From positions 20,731,501 through 20,795,500 of the forward strand of contig JAILWY010000018.1 of NCBI GenBank assembly GCA_022113835.1: DNA of 64,000 nt, given 5' to 3'. This document shows positions 11,555 to 22,329 of the stretch, in pieces. The stretch comes from Atopsyche davidsoni. Its lineage: Eukaryota; Arthropoda; Insecta; Trichoptera; Hydrobiosidae. The number at the start of each line of letters is the position of its first letter. Positions within the stretch are counted from its first letter, which is position 1. The translations under genes were made by a program, and so were the position numbers. The notes beneath the pieces are model-generated. The model was not told the origin of the DNA. It worked only from the letters and a program-made list of their open reading frames with translations, and did no database searches.

Positions 11555-11885
11555 TATAATGATAAGGAGTGCCATCAATTTCTTGCTCAAATTGTACCCA
11601 TTATTTGGAGTGGATGTTTGGGGGTGGCTGCGGAGTAGGCACCCTGTGTCTCGTGCAATGTTACAAATTGCGTGTTCATAATTTATTATTACCTGGAGGC
11701 TTTGCTAATTTGTTTCGACTTTGCATGCGAATAATACGCTTTTCCTTTCATCGCCGGAACTAATTCGCTTTCTTGCCTCGGCACACACTCCTTTGACGCG
11801 CGCCTCTGCCGTTCATATGATTTTGATTGGGGCTCTAATTGAAAATAGGCAGGGGATGTCTGAAATCTGACGGCAAGTGCGAATA
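11555..11885. other. Non-coding block (candidate conserved element)
   Basis: About 330 bp of balanced composition with GTGCCATCAA, TTTGGGGGTGGCTGCGGAG, ATTTATTATTACCTGG and TGATTGGGGCTCTAATTG. No coding frame or repeat. One of the longer islands that look constrained by eye. Confidence 0.35.
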
Positions 11886-11994
11886 TAAATGAGTTAATGA
11901 ATACTTAATAAAGAGAAGAATAGTTTTAAAATTAAACCAGTAGACTTAAACTGGTAAACTTATGTTTTGTTAAAGGTAATTACACGATACGACT

Positions 11995-12245
11995 AAAACG
12001 ACTTGGTGCTCAAACAGTTCCCAATTGATAAGAGCCCTAGCCCACAATATAGAGGTGTGGGTTTGAATCCCACCGGTGTAGCAAAAAAAAAAACGATTTT
12101 TCGAAAAAGGATTTTTCTCTTCGTTTTGTATGTGAATTGATTAGTTGTTTTATTATAAGTTTTGTTTAAAAAAAACACATGTATGCCTGGATAACGCGTA
12201 TTGATCGCAGAAAATTGATATTTTAATAAAAGTCTATACAAAAAA
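11995..12245 (+). repeat. tRNA-derived SINE copy
   Basis: A perfect T-arm-like hairpin GTGGG-TTTGAAT-CCCAC lies at 12057-12073 with a B-box (GGTTTGAATCC), preceded about 50 bp upstream by a weak A-box-like TTGGTGCTCAAACAG. An A-run, a T-rich body and AATAAAAG follow. Related heads occur at 3666 (minus) and 20411. No clear target duplication seen. Confidence 0.5.
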
Positions 12246-12564
12246 ACAACAAATAAAGCTTTAGTGGTTGCTGTTAAAATGAATTGATTTACATTTTAAA
12301 AAAATCAATTTCTTAGGAATTCATATTTGGTGTTAAATACTGAATTTGGCGTACAAGCTAAGCTGTCGAAAAACAATTATTTTTTTTAAATGTTAGCTAT
12401 ATGAACATAAATTTCTTAAAATGCACGACGTGCGTCATCATTTCGCAAGGGCACTTCTCCACACGCGCGTTGTTTTGCCTTCGCTAACTCAATAAACCTG
12501 TCGATGTCAAGTGTAACTTATTGCTTGTTTAGTCTTGCTTGGAGTCACTGGGCCTTCACACGTT

Positions 12565-12600
12565 GCACCGATTAAGGCGCACAGCCTGATGCCTTAACCT
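12565..12600. other. Short hairpin
   Basis: TTAAGGC at 12572-12578 and GCCTTAA at 12591-12597 are perfect 7-bp inverted arms around a 12-nt loop, inside a short GC-richer patch (12420-12610). Meaning unknown. Confidence 0.35.
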
Positions 12601-12827
12601 GGTCATGAATAAATAACCAAAACAAATAACTCGTTCGTAATAAATTTACAAAGAAAATGTAACGATCATATTTTAAGTTATTTAATTATAATTTTGAATA
12701 TTTGTATCTTAAAGGTTGTAAGTTGTAGTGTATTTATTATGTTTGTATTGAATAAATATTTAAATATTTTTGAATAAAATACTTGAGTGATTTTCCACAT
12801 GCTCGTTTTTTATTTGTGACCGATTTC

Positions 12828-13082
12828 TGCGACGCCACATATATTGGCCAAACAGGTAGATCCTTCAACACAAGGACCAAAGACCACATATGAGGATGGA
12901 AAAGGGGAGATGAAACATCTACCTTCGGCCTCCACCTCTCTGATAATAAACACGACTTTAACCAGAACTCCAATCTCAAAATTTGGCTTATTAACAATAA
13001 AGGCACAAATCTCGTTAGCCAAGAGATTTTAGAAATCAATCACATGAAAGATAACACACCGGAGCACCTGTTTAATGACTAG
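12828..13082 (+). pseudogene. PLE GIY-YIG endonuclease domain, broken
   Basis: An 84-codon frame reads CDATYIGQTGRSFNTRTKDH at its start, the GIY-YIG signature with the conserved Y-IGQTGRS-TR-K-H pattern of PLE endonucleases. It is interrupted by TGA at 12891-12893, directly after that motif. It resumes with GLHLSDNKHDF (the usual -H-x-F region) and ends with EHLFND and a stop at 13080-13082. In intact PLEs this domain is the C-terminal part of the RT-endonuclease polyprotein and nicks target DNA. The RT is missing upstream, so the copy is dead. Recognition rests on motif and context; no database search was done. Confidence 0.75.
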
Positions 13083-13404
13083 GTTATTTTCAATAAATCT
13101 CCACTATTCCCTATTGCTAAATCACATCTTTAAAAACCTATTATTTACAGAAAAACACACTACAGGACAAACTCCAACACAGGATAACTGCTGCTACACC
13201 CCAAAGCCACTACTTTAGATAATTACCCCATTAATATAAAAAAAATATTTGTTCACAAAAATTTGCAATTATATTGAATCCTCCACTTGTCAGGTATATT
13301 ATAATCACATTACCCTTTACCACCTGACAACCACTCTCTCTCTTTCTAACAACCTCTCCCTCTAACAATTGTTTACCTACTTGCTTATTATTATATAAAA
13401 TCTC

Positions 13405-13455
13405 ACTCTGTTTGATAATGCCAACGTGAAAGGTTGGCAAAACCGGTCACAAACA
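13405..13455 (+). ncRNA. Hammerhead-ribozyme-like motif of the PLE end
   Basis: Order of elements: UGU (stem I), UUGAUAA (consensus CUGANGA, two changes), stem II GCCAAC/GUUGGC closing a GUGAAAG loop, AAAAC (consensus GAAAC; G changed to A), CGGUC with a GUC cleavage triplet, then ACA (stem I). Copies near 41185 (minus) and 61335 keep GGCGAAACC, so the family core is better than this copy. One unpaired base sits between the core and stem II. Hammerheads are known in PLE ends. This copy is probably inactive. Confidence 0.45.
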
Positions 13456-13568
13456 AAAAACGAACATGTGGAAAATCACTCAATTCCATCAAGTACTCTT
13501 TGTCAAAAATATTAAATATTGAATAAATATTTGTTGACCAGCCTTCAAATTAGTAAATTTTCTGTGGA

Positions 13569-13850
13569 TATACCGTTCATTGATTACACACGCCCATCGC
13601 CAGCAACCGTACTCCGGCCACAATTAACCTGTGCGCCCGAACGTACGGGCGGTCACGCCGCACAGTGCGCCCGCGAGTGATTTGCTTTTGTCTGCCGCCC
13701 GCACACCCCGGCCCGTCAGCCGTGAATTTAAAACAATTAACAGCGGCCGCGCCCCTCGCTCCTCGCCCCGCCAGCCCCGCCAGCCCCTATCGGCCCGGCG
13801 CCGGCTGCGATAGCCCCCCGCACAGGGGGTCGGACTCCACGTTCTGAAGG
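13569..13850. other. GC-rich non-coding block
   Basis: C-rich and CpG-rich: GCCCGAACGTACGGGCGGTCACGC, CCCGCCAGCCCCGCCAGCCCC and CGGCCCGGCGCCGGC. Several opposing frames are compositional by-products. 13851-14150 is AT-rich apart from a C-rich patch near 13987-14012. Confidence 0.35.
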
Positions 13851-14154
13851 ACAAAAAAAAATACACATTTTTTTATGCGAAAACAAGGAAAAAACCATTT
13901 GTGACATATTTTTGTAATGTTCAAATAATACTTTATTTATTAGTATGTTTAATAATTTTTGCTTTCGTATATATTGATTGAAAGTACCCCAGCGTGCGCC
14001 TACACCCGCACAGACCTGAAATACATTTAAATTAAGCTGTCGATAGTATTTTTTTATGTGTGTAAATTTGAAGATATAAATAAAATATCTCAGGAATTTT
14101 GAAAAGAGCCTTAGCGGTGGACAACACCTGATCAAAAATATCATATTACAATTT

Positions 14155-14460
14155 TTCATATGCTTTTTCATCAAGTGCCTCTCCTCAGAGGAAGTTGGCA
14201 ACCATTTCACTGCTGAGGCAGTGTTCATGTCTTCTACATCGCATTTTCATATTGAAAGGAAAAGTCTGCGTATTGCTGCTGCCCAGTAGCATTGTTTTAT
14301 ATCCTTTCCTTACAAAGCGCTGGTGTTTAGATCTGAGCCCCCCCCACCTCGACAAGGTACTTCCACAGCACATCCCTCCACAATGATTTCAATTCCACTA
14401 CTCCGTTACCGATCCTATACACACGCTCATAGTACAGAATATGAAAAGCGTATATGGACG
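14155..14460 (+). repeat. Unclassified dispersed repeat A, copy 1
   Basis: Shares colinear blocks with 31205-31545: CTCAGAGGAA(G/A)TTGG, CAGTGTTCAT, TATTGCTGCTG, CTTACAAAG, CAGAGCACATCCCT-like, and CCACTACTCC(G/A)TTACCGATC. A third copy is inverted at 56625-56830. About 300 bp, with no terminal repeat, poly-A or tRNA head seen. A 163-codon minus-strand frame (13737-14228) runs from this repeat into unrelated GC-rich DNA and is not credited. Confidence 0.55.
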
Positions 14461-14499
14461 TATATTATAAGATGCGAAAAAATGCGTTTTTGTCTTTTT

Positions 14500-14765
14500 G
14501 GAATGAGGATTGGCCCTGGGGTGCGGCGCGCACCCGGCCCGGCTGATTCCCCGCATTTTGTGGCCGTATTAAAATTCGTTATCTATCTAATGAACGCGGA
14601 AATATGCGCAAAGTTGTATCGCGGTTGTCATTATCGATTATCGGTGCGGACCGGCGTGTTGGATTCGCTGGGCGAGCTGTTTATGAGGTTCGGCCAAATA
14701 GTTTCCCGATTTCCGAAACGATTCCCGTTAATGCGATTTAATCCCCCGAATATTGTGAATTGAAA
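14500..14765. other. GC-rich block (strong enhancer candidate)
   Basis: About 265 bp with GGTGCGGCGCGCACCCGGCC, TATCTAATGAACGCGG, ATTATCGATTATCGG and repeated TTCCCG/TTTCCG words (TTTCCCGATTTCCGAAACG). Homeodomain- and GATA-like cores are dense. The 146-codon frame across it is not convincing. Confidence 0.4.
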
Positions 14766-15559
14766 TTTCTCAGTTGATTACTTTAATCAGCATAAATATT
14801 TACCAATAGTTTAAAATCAAACATGGTAATTTATTTGTTTTCCAAGTGATGCGATTACACATTTGCGTTCTGTCATATTAATTTTATTCGGAAACAAAAT
14901 GCACATCGGTGAAACATTTGAAATTGAAACAAGTAACATTGAGACAATTAGTCAATTAGTAAGAGTAGAGGGCCGCAATATCAGAGTCCCACTTGTATCG
15001 CGTATGATAAATTCAATCATAGTTGAATTGATCTTTTTAAACGCATTGTTTATTCGCCTCCTTATTTTGATTTTGTACAAGTAATTAATCTACACAAAAA
15101 TATATTAGAGTACTTAAATCGAAATCATTTTATTTGCAATTATTAATTTTGCTGTTATTTAGGTTTTTTGTGCGAATTAATTTTATTACTTGATGCATCA
15201 TAACTGCAAAGCATAGATTAGGAAGTACACTTTGAAGTAAATGTCTGCTCAGTGAATATATAATCTCATTTAGACTACCGCTTAAGTCACGTCTCTAAAT
15301 TGTACGAACGGTTTAACGTTAAATGCAACTAGATGCATATGTTTGCGATAAGATTGTTTTGAAACAGGATTGGAATTGAACGACTTTTCTATTGTTGGTA
15401 TAATTTGAAATAAAAAAAATTACAAGAAGAACCTGAAGATATTAACATTTAATTGACTTGTGATTTTTTTAATTTTGGTGGAGTACATGAATACTTATAA
15501 ACATGCAATATTTATCGCTAAATAAAGTCCAATGATGTCTCAAAATTAAATAAATTTTA

Positions 15560-15905
15560 CATGAAGCCGAAAAGTCTTCAGCCAGATATTTCACGCTTAC
15601 GCGTGTATATCGCTTTTTGTTATACGATACGCACTCTCGCACCCCCTCCTGCGGGTACAGGGGCGGGGGTGGGTGATGATTTAATAATTAAGATCCGAGA
15701 ACTTCACGTATCCAATCAAATTTCAATTCGGAATTTACGCCAAGAGTCGCAATGGCGTCGGGAGCAAACTTCTTGAAACTCGTGAAGATAACCGCGGCCT
15801 CACGTACCCCGCGCCCCCGCAGATGGCGTGTGCTGGGCACGTACGCGCGCCGCAGCCTCCCAATCGCCGGTTCGCGGCCCCTTCCCTAGACCAAACACAT
15901 CACGT
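15560..15905. other. GC-rich non-coding block
   Basis: Contains CACCCCCTCCTGCGGGTAC, GGGGCGGGGGTGGG, CCCGCGCCCCCGCAG and GGCACGTACGCGCGCC. No gene or repeat recognised. 15906-16000 is AT-rich. Confidence 0.3.
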
Positions 15906-15999
15906 ACTCATCAGCTTATTTACCCTTAAATAATATCAATTATCTGAAATCGAATGTTTTAAAAAAAAATGCGGTGCAATATTGACACGTGCAGTTGGA

Positions 16000-16140
16000 A
16001 ATGCTACAGCCTGTGATGAGGGGTTATAAAGGTTGAGAGCCACTGGGTCCCGCCCTCCGCCGGCCGGTCACGCACGCAGAGTCTTGGCTGAGAAAAACAG
16101 AGAGAGCAACAGGTCCGATGTTAAGTGAATCCGTGGGGAT
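16000..16140. other. GC-rich block with TATA-like box
   Basis: GGGGTTATAAAGG at about 16021-16033 precedes GC-rich CCCGCCCTCCGCCGGCCGG and CAGAGAGAGC. I find no convincing initiator 30 bp downstream, so I do not call a promoter. Confidence 0.25.
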
Positions 16141-16834
16141 GTTATCAGTTTATGGGGGAAATTGTTATTCAGGAGGTGTCAAAAGGCAGTTAATACGTGC
16201 TTTCTACCGCTCATTTTTTATTGAGTAATTATTTAAATTATATTGATTTTTATTTAATTAAAGATTTATTTACTTTGTATTGCTATACTGTTTGTAAAAT
16301 ATTCCATTTAATATTATAAAAAATACCTTCATTCGTTTAAAAATGAACGAAAAGTCCAAGAGTATACTGGTTAAAATTCCTTGACGATGACCTGTTTTAA
16401 GCAAAAGAGTTAGATGTTATATAATGTTAACATTAATAAATATGAATTATTATTTTTAATTAAATAAATGTTTTACAGCCTAGTTAATTTTTCAATTGAT
16501 TGGTATGATAATTTTCTATTAAAGAGGCTCAATTACAATGTAGTAAAATTTATAAATTAAATAAAATTATTAAAAATGGACGCATTTTTTTAAATGAAAA
16601 TATTTTTGTTTTCACTGCTTTTCTGAATCGTTACTTATATTTTTAAATAATCAAAAAAATAACATTCGTTCAACTTTAAATATATAAAGTGTATTTTTAT
16701 ATATTATAATATAAATACGTTTTTTATAAAACTGTAAACCATGAGATATAAATAGATTGGCAATTTATCGAAATGGTATTTGGAGGCTTGATTGAAGAGA
16801 AAATCAAAAACGATACCCCTTACAGACTTCCGAG

Positions 16835-17045
16835 CGTTCAACCGGCCGTTACGTTAAAAATCTGTCAAAGGTTTCCTTAGTTAGTTTCCTTTCTTTCTGA
16901 AACATGGCGAGGGCAGAACGGAAGCAGGTCTTTCCTCCTCCGCCCCCGGAGACAGCCCTCTCGCCCTCGGAGGGTGAAAGAGCCAGCGGAGGACCCTCGG
17001 ATAGAACGCGCTCGGCCGGAACTGCAACGATTGTGTTTCCAATTT
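16835..17045. other. GC-rich non-coding block
   Basis: Contains ACCGGCCGTTACG, CCTCCTCCGCCCCCGGAG and CTCGCCCTCGGAGGGTG; CCTCCGC and GCGGAGG words recur in both orientations. The 117-codon minus-strand frame across it (16849-17202) is not supported. Confidence 0.3.
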
Positions 17046-17579
17046 GCTCTGTGTGGATAAGATGTCGTTTTATTTGAACTGTGAAATATAAGGCAACGAA
17101 TACTACTGACGATCCTAAATCAACGATACGAGGATACAAAATCCTGGTTTTCCGAAGGCAGATCAATCTAGACAAAAAATTGCAAACTGTCGAATACGTC
17201 ACTCTGAAAAAAAATGCGTTTGTTATCTCACTGTATATCCCTCGCGTAAAATCTAGTCTAGGTAATAAAGTCTTACCGGTTCAAAGAAATTTTGTAATAT
17301 TATCAATTTTATCAATGCTTCAAAGAAAAGATAAAAAACATACTATAAGGTGAATTCCGGAGACATATCCACACGAAAATAGCCTATAAAATATTTCTAC
17401 CATTTTCTCTGCGAAATTTAACTTTTATGCAATAAAATGGTTATATGCCAATTTCCCTACCCTGAACCCTGTTTCAGCTTAGTAGTTATAATTTTCTGCA
17501 TAAATTTTTATACGTTGGAATTTAATTTATTTTGTAATTATTAAACCAATTTGCAATTTATGATAAATTGTAGTGCTTT

Positions 17580-17835
17580 ATTTTACACAGGGTGGGTACA
17601 TCAGAAATCAACCCTAACCGACCACTTCTGTTTAAGTCCAAACACTCTAGGAAATCTCCATCTTACGGCAAAGTAATCCTTGAGCCATGAAACCCTATAT
17701 GGAGATGCCAGCTTGACCCTCGCGGTTAAGGGTTCGTTTGATATTCCAGCAGCCCTAACCTCCTCCTCCCCCGTCGGGACCCCCCTGATGTCTGGTGACA
17801 GTGTTGAATGATAATTTGATTATTGTATCACGCTG
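17580..17835. other. GC-rich non-coding block
   Basis: Contains AACCCTAACCGACC, TCGCGGTTAAGGGTTCG and CCCCCGTCGGGACCCCCCTG. Repeat-free by eye. 17836-18400 is AT-rich, with a small GCGC patch near 18045-18070. Confidence 0.3.
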
Positions 17836-18404
17836 TCGACAAGTTTACCCCAGATAACGCCCGGCAACTTGAGAGTGCGTTTACACACTAAACGTCTCAC
17901 GTATGATACCTAAATTACAAGTTCAATCTTTAACCTTTGTCCAATATCTACGGGTTTTTAAATAAAATTTAAACTTCTTATAGTTAGTAAATTTTTATGG
18001 ATAGTAAATTTTTCAATATAATAAAAAATACATGTACTTACGCCCGTTCAAGTAACGCGCAGACGTCACGAGTCACACAATAAAACGGAGTTAAATAGGC
18101 AGATACTATTATATATAAACAAATAATTTGTTTATAATTCCTATTAGCATTGTTTTGTATAACAATTAAATATATTTGAAAATTCAATTTTGCTAAGTAA
18201 ACATGTTATTATTTACAAAATGTACGCTTCAAAATTTGTTTTTAAAGCAATTTTGAAAAACACTTTCCGTGTTATTAAACGGCCGCGTTCGATACTCGCG
18301 TTAACGGTTATGAAATATAATTAATCACTCTTTATAAATTAATTAAACTACGTGAAAATAGTTTGGACTTATGTTCCGTGACTCGTGAAACTTCTGATCT
18401 ATAC

Positions 18405-18545
18405 CCTCTCCCCATTAAGACCACCATAAACAAAGTTCATCCTTAGCCAAGTTTACGTTTCGCGGTGCCGTTAATACAGCCTCGATAAGGGCGGGTCTAC
18501 GCCTGCCTACCTCCGGGCCTACGTTTGTTGGCGCTCATTATTTAT
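18405..18545. other. GC-rich non-coding block
   Basis: Contains TTTCGCGGTGCCGTTAATAC and GGGCGGGTCTACGCCTGCCT. No gene visible. Confidence 0.25.
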
Positions 18546-19364
18546 TTAAATATTCCGAAACTGAAAAGATTAACCTGGTTCTGAAACATTTTCAAGATAA
18601 TAAACTTTGGCAATTTCGTTCGAATAACATCCACCTGAAAATTCACTTTGCAAACTCTGAAATTATACACTTACTAAATATTATATGGCTAGAAATATAA
18701 ATACTCTTCAGAAATGACGGAGAATTACAATGTTCGTGAACTAAATAGTATTGTTGTTTTTAATTAATTTATTACTTAACTTGAATATCTTGTATCTTGT
18801 ATAATGCGATAGCTCGATTTATGTTGAAAATAAGTGTTTGTTTAGCATTGCATAAAACAACTGACACATTGTTCATACTGAGGGGTTTTTAGTTACATTA
18901 TTTTTTTATAGTTACTTATCTACTGTATGACTTGAAATGTGAAACTATAAGTCACTTCTTGAACACAAAACATCAATTTATAGCTTATTTTTATTTAATA
19001 TCTATGTTTAAAAGACTATTACAACACATCTTGCGGTTTAACCGTCAGTAGTTATTAATAGCTATTACATCAATTTGGATGCGCCTGTTGAGCTTATCAC
19101 ACAGTTTCTCATAAAAAATATGCTTAACGGACAAAGTTAATATAAATGTAAATTTTTGCAATTTTAACGAAAAATGCTTGGTGCATTTTTGCACCAAATC
19201 AATCAAGTTTTTACAATGTTTTTTCATTCATATTTTTTTCCTATTTTGAATTCACAATAACAACAAATGCCAAAAAAATCCCATTAAGATTGTCGGAGAT
19301 GACTATTTTAAAATATTTAATATAATAATATTATTATTTCGACTAACTAACATAAAACTAAATC

Positions 19365-19975
19365 GAAATTTCCTAGTAATTTTTGTTCTTCTGCCTGGGT
19401 CACTGTGAATGCCTTAAATGTAAATCAAATTTATTTAAAAAAATCAGCAATAAGTCCTTGTAATTTTTGTCCTGCCTGGGTCACTGTGAATGCCTTAAAA
19501 GTAAATCAAATTTATTTAAAAAAAATCAGCAATAAGTCCTTGTAATTTTTGTCCTGCCTGGGTCACTGTGAATGCCTTAAAAGTAAATCAAATTTATTTA
19601 AAAAAATCAGCAATAAGTCCTTGTAATTTTTGTCCTGCCTGGGTCACTGTGAATGCCTTAAAAGTAAATCAAATTTATTTAAAAAAAAATCAGCAATAAG
19701 TCCTTGTAATTTTCGTCCTGACTGGGTCACTGTGAATGCCTTAAAAGTAAATCAAATTTATTTTTAAAAAATCAGCAATTCCTTGTAATTTTTGTCCTGC
19801 CTGGGTCACTGTGAATGTCTTAAGAGTAAATAAAATTTATATAAAAAAATCACCAATAAGTCCTAGTGATTTTTGTCCTGCCTGAGTCACTGTAAATGCC
19901 TTTAAAGTAAATCAAATTTATATAAAAAATCAGTAATAAGCTCTAGTGATTTTTGTCCGTCTGCCTGGGCACCGG
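19365..19975 (+). repeat. 81-bp tandem repeat array, about 8 units
   Basis: The word CTGCCTGGGTCACTG starts at 19391, 19472, 19554, 19635, 19718 (CTGACTGG), 19797, 19878 (CCTGAGTCAC) and 19961, a period of 79-83 bp. Each unit also has GTGAATGCCTTAAA, AGTAAATCAAATTTAT, a variable A-run and CAGCAATAAGTCCTTGTAA. Central units are nearly identical and the last two are diverged, as expected when homogenisation acts on the middle of an array. A-run length causes most of the period variation. Confidence 0.9.
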
Positions 19976-20190
19976 TCCCAGCGTGCGGCTCCTGGAACTC
20001 TTTCGACGCGGCCCGCGCACCATAAAGCCCAGGCCGCGTCTAAATCCGCTGTAGCATAAACAAGCCGCGTGTTTATAGTTTGCGCTGCAGACTGCTTCGG
20101 CGCGGTCTCCTCACATCCTGTTTTCGTTAGCGCTTCCTACAATCGACTGCCTGTCTCGCTCTGCTCCGAGAATCCATGTTTGTGTTTTTT
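19961..20190. other. GC-rich block abutting the tandem array
   Basis: The last array unit runs directly into CACCGGTCCCAGCGTGCGGC, then CGACGCGGCCCGCGCACCATAAAG and CCGCGTGTTTATAG. CCATAAA and TTTATAG/CATAAAC are Hox- or Cdx-type cores. The array may have grown from the edge of this block. Confidence 0.35.
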
Positions 20191-20394
20191 AAAATCAACC
20201 GTCAGTCACATTACACGCATAAAATAACGTACACAGTTTATCGAATACCAAAACATTTTTGTTGTGAAAATACCACTGTTTAAACAAATGAATATTAATA
20301 AATATTTTATTATTTATATATATTTTTTTTTCCACAAAAAAATTGTAAATCACTTCCACAATTAAAAATTACGCGTCAAATCTTGTTTTGTTAA

Positions 20395-20540
20395 AGCGGC
20401 AGCCGTCGAGGTTGGGTTTGAATCCCACGTTGTGATAAAAAATCGAAGATATTTCTTGTCGTTTTATGTATACATCGATTGAACTAATATTATAACAATA
20501 AATGTTTGTATTTCATTCCCGCTTGTTTGAAAAATTAAAG
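20395..20540 (+). repeat. tRNA-derived SINE copy
   Basis: B-box and T-arm GTTGGGTTTGAATCCCAC at 20411-20428, then AT-rich sequence and an A-run near 20550. Same head type as 11995-12245. Confidence 0.45.
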
Positions 20541-20639
20541 CTACTTTTTTGAAAAAAAAAAAACGTGATAATCTTTATCACAATAGAAGTGATTTATATC
20601 AGGACCAAGTGACAGTATCATCATAACTAACACGTATTT

Positions 20640-20960
20640 TTATCATTTGCTCCAGCGTGGATTCTAAGCACCACAATAGTTTCTAGGAGATCTGGACCAG
20701 CGAATTGGTGAAAACCCTCACGTTTTGGTATCCACTGGAGTGACTGAAAGGCTGTGCTAATCCACCCCCTCGGCCGCACCCCCCGAAGACGCCCAGTCAC
20801 CCCTGTTGAGATTCGGTTACCCGGGAATTAAGATATTTGATATTCGGTATCATATTATTATCAGTCTCAGCCGGATTCAGTGTTTAAACTGTCGGCTCAT
20901 TATACCTCATCGATATTCTCTTAGAATTTTCAACGTCTCGCAATTCGGTAAATATTGAAT
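20640..20960. other. Non-coding block (candidate conserved element)
   Basis: Contains CCTCACGTTTTGG, CACCCCCTCGGCCGCACCCC, GGTTACCCGGGAATTAAG and CTCATCGATATTC. No coding frame. Confidence 0.35.
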
Positions 20961-21544
20961 TTAATGATTTAATATTGGTAATTCAATTCTGGTTAAATAA
21001 GTATTCAATGCTCAATGTTATAGTTATAAATAATAAATTTATTTCAAGAATTTTCTTCCTGAATTTTTTTGAGTTACTCGTTTTGAGGCATATTAAAAAT
21101 AATTCAACGAAGAGAAAAATAAAAAAATTACAAATAATCTTTTTATTAAGTCATATTATGAAAAACGATATAACGATCACAAAATATTATTTTTTAGGAC
21201 ATTACTATCTTACTTACGGAATAACTTTACAGTTCAAATCAATTATATTTGAGTTATTTTATTCATGTCACAGTGCATTATAATATTGAACTCACAAAGT
21301 GTACGATAGCTATAATTAAGTGCGTCGTATTCAATATATATGGATAACCAAAAAATACGATGCTTAATTTTGAGAAATAGTGATTACTGGCGTCACTAAA
21401 CTAGTTATAAGAAAGTTTTTGGCGGTTCAATTATGCTGGCAATGTCAAGAAAAAAACCATAATATACTTAACTTAACTTTCTTTAGAATATTTCACCTTT
21501 TAAAATTTTTGTCTCATATATTCAAATTTGTTTCCTTGCTCTCC

Positions 21545-21780
21545 TTGCATCCCCTTCCTTTCACTCCAAACACCCCCCGCCGTAAAATCGCTGAAGTGAG
21601 CTCAGCGTGCGGCGCGCAGGCAGGCGTGCTCGTGAAGCAGCTTACGTGCCCTTATTTTTTTGTTTTTGAAAATCTGAAAAATATAAAAAGCCGACTTGTC
21701 CAAATCTTCCGAGTAATCTCCCGTGTAATGGACGCCAAGGGTAATTCCCCGCACCGAATGTGCAAAGTGCGTAATTAAAA
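21545..21780. other. GC-rich non-coding block
   Basis: Contains CACCCCCCGCCG, GAGCTCAGCGTGCGGCGCGC and CGTGCTCGTGAAGCAG. The 132- and 121-codon opposing frames overlap here and are not credited. Confidence 0.3.
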
Positions 21781-22171
21781 CGATCAAAATTTTCCTCGAG
21801 TGGACGACATCCCGTATATTGTTGAACGCTAAAAAGGACTGGATTATGTTAAGTGTTTGGGTACAATGCTCGAAATAAATTAAATTAAAAACAAATTTTT
21901 GAAAACTAGTACCAAAATAGGAACATTGGAACATTAAAAAAAAAAACTTTCCAACACCCAAAAACATTATATTATTAATCCATTAAATAACTTCTTGTAT
22001 CTAATTTGTCTAAGCTCTTGGAAGGCGAAAGTGTTCACTGTTGAAAATTATAGTTTTTTCACTGTTCATATGTGTTTGTTTGAACACGGAATATGACAAA
22101 ATTTTATTATATGGAAAAATTACTACTTTTTGTAGCTCTTTGTGATAGGCCGTGTTTTTGTGTTGTTGTGT

Positions 22172-22211
22172 AAACCTGACGTTTTGGCATTAAGGCCATT
22201 TTCAGAGATTT
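22172..22211 (-). ncRNA. Hammerhead-ribozyme-like motif (PLE-type)
   Basis: On the minus strand: stem I AAAUCU pairs with AGGUUU over 6 bp (one G-U); core CUGAAAA (consensus CUGANGA, one change); stem II UGGC-CUUAAU-GCCA; AAAAC (GAAAC with G lost); GUC cleavage triplet directly before the second stem I strand. The layout matches the ends of PLEs. Two core changes make activity unlikely. No PLE coding sequence is seen nearby. Confidence 0.45.
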
Positions 22212-22329
22212 GAATATATCGTGATATAACTCTTAAGATCCCAATACTTATCAAAATCAACGTGAATATGTTTACTCGAATGTATTATTATCAATTGTGA
22301 GATATTCATTTTAAGATGTGTAGTAAAGT

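Larger units (their letters stand above)
12745..13550 (+). mobile_element. Penelope-like element (PLE) remnant
   Basis: The + strand holds a GIY-YIG fragment (12828-13082), a 3' untranslated part with a CT-rich stretch, then a terminal segment (13395-13545) with a hammerhead-like motif. The left end (12745-12824) is an inverted copy of the right terminal segment: TTGAGTGATTTTCCACAT at 12784 mirrors GTGGAAAATCACTCAA at 13469-13484. An inverted terminal piece on a 5'-truncated copy is typical of PLE insertions. The reverse transcriptase is absent. Related ends lie at 41072-41310 and 61328-61450. Confidence 0.7.

Noticed and set aside
11995..12245. Functional tRNA gene
   Set aside because: T-arm and B-box only. 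Acceptor and anticodon stems cannot be drawn, so a SINE is the better reading. The same holds at 20411, 27963 and 42871.
13737..14228. 163-codon minus-strand open frame
   Set aside because: Joins part of repeat A, AT-rich filler and a GC-rich block. The composite origin makes a gene implausible.
16015..16060. TATAAAG as a second promoter
   Set aside because: No initiator at the correct distance, no ATG-free leader and no donor.
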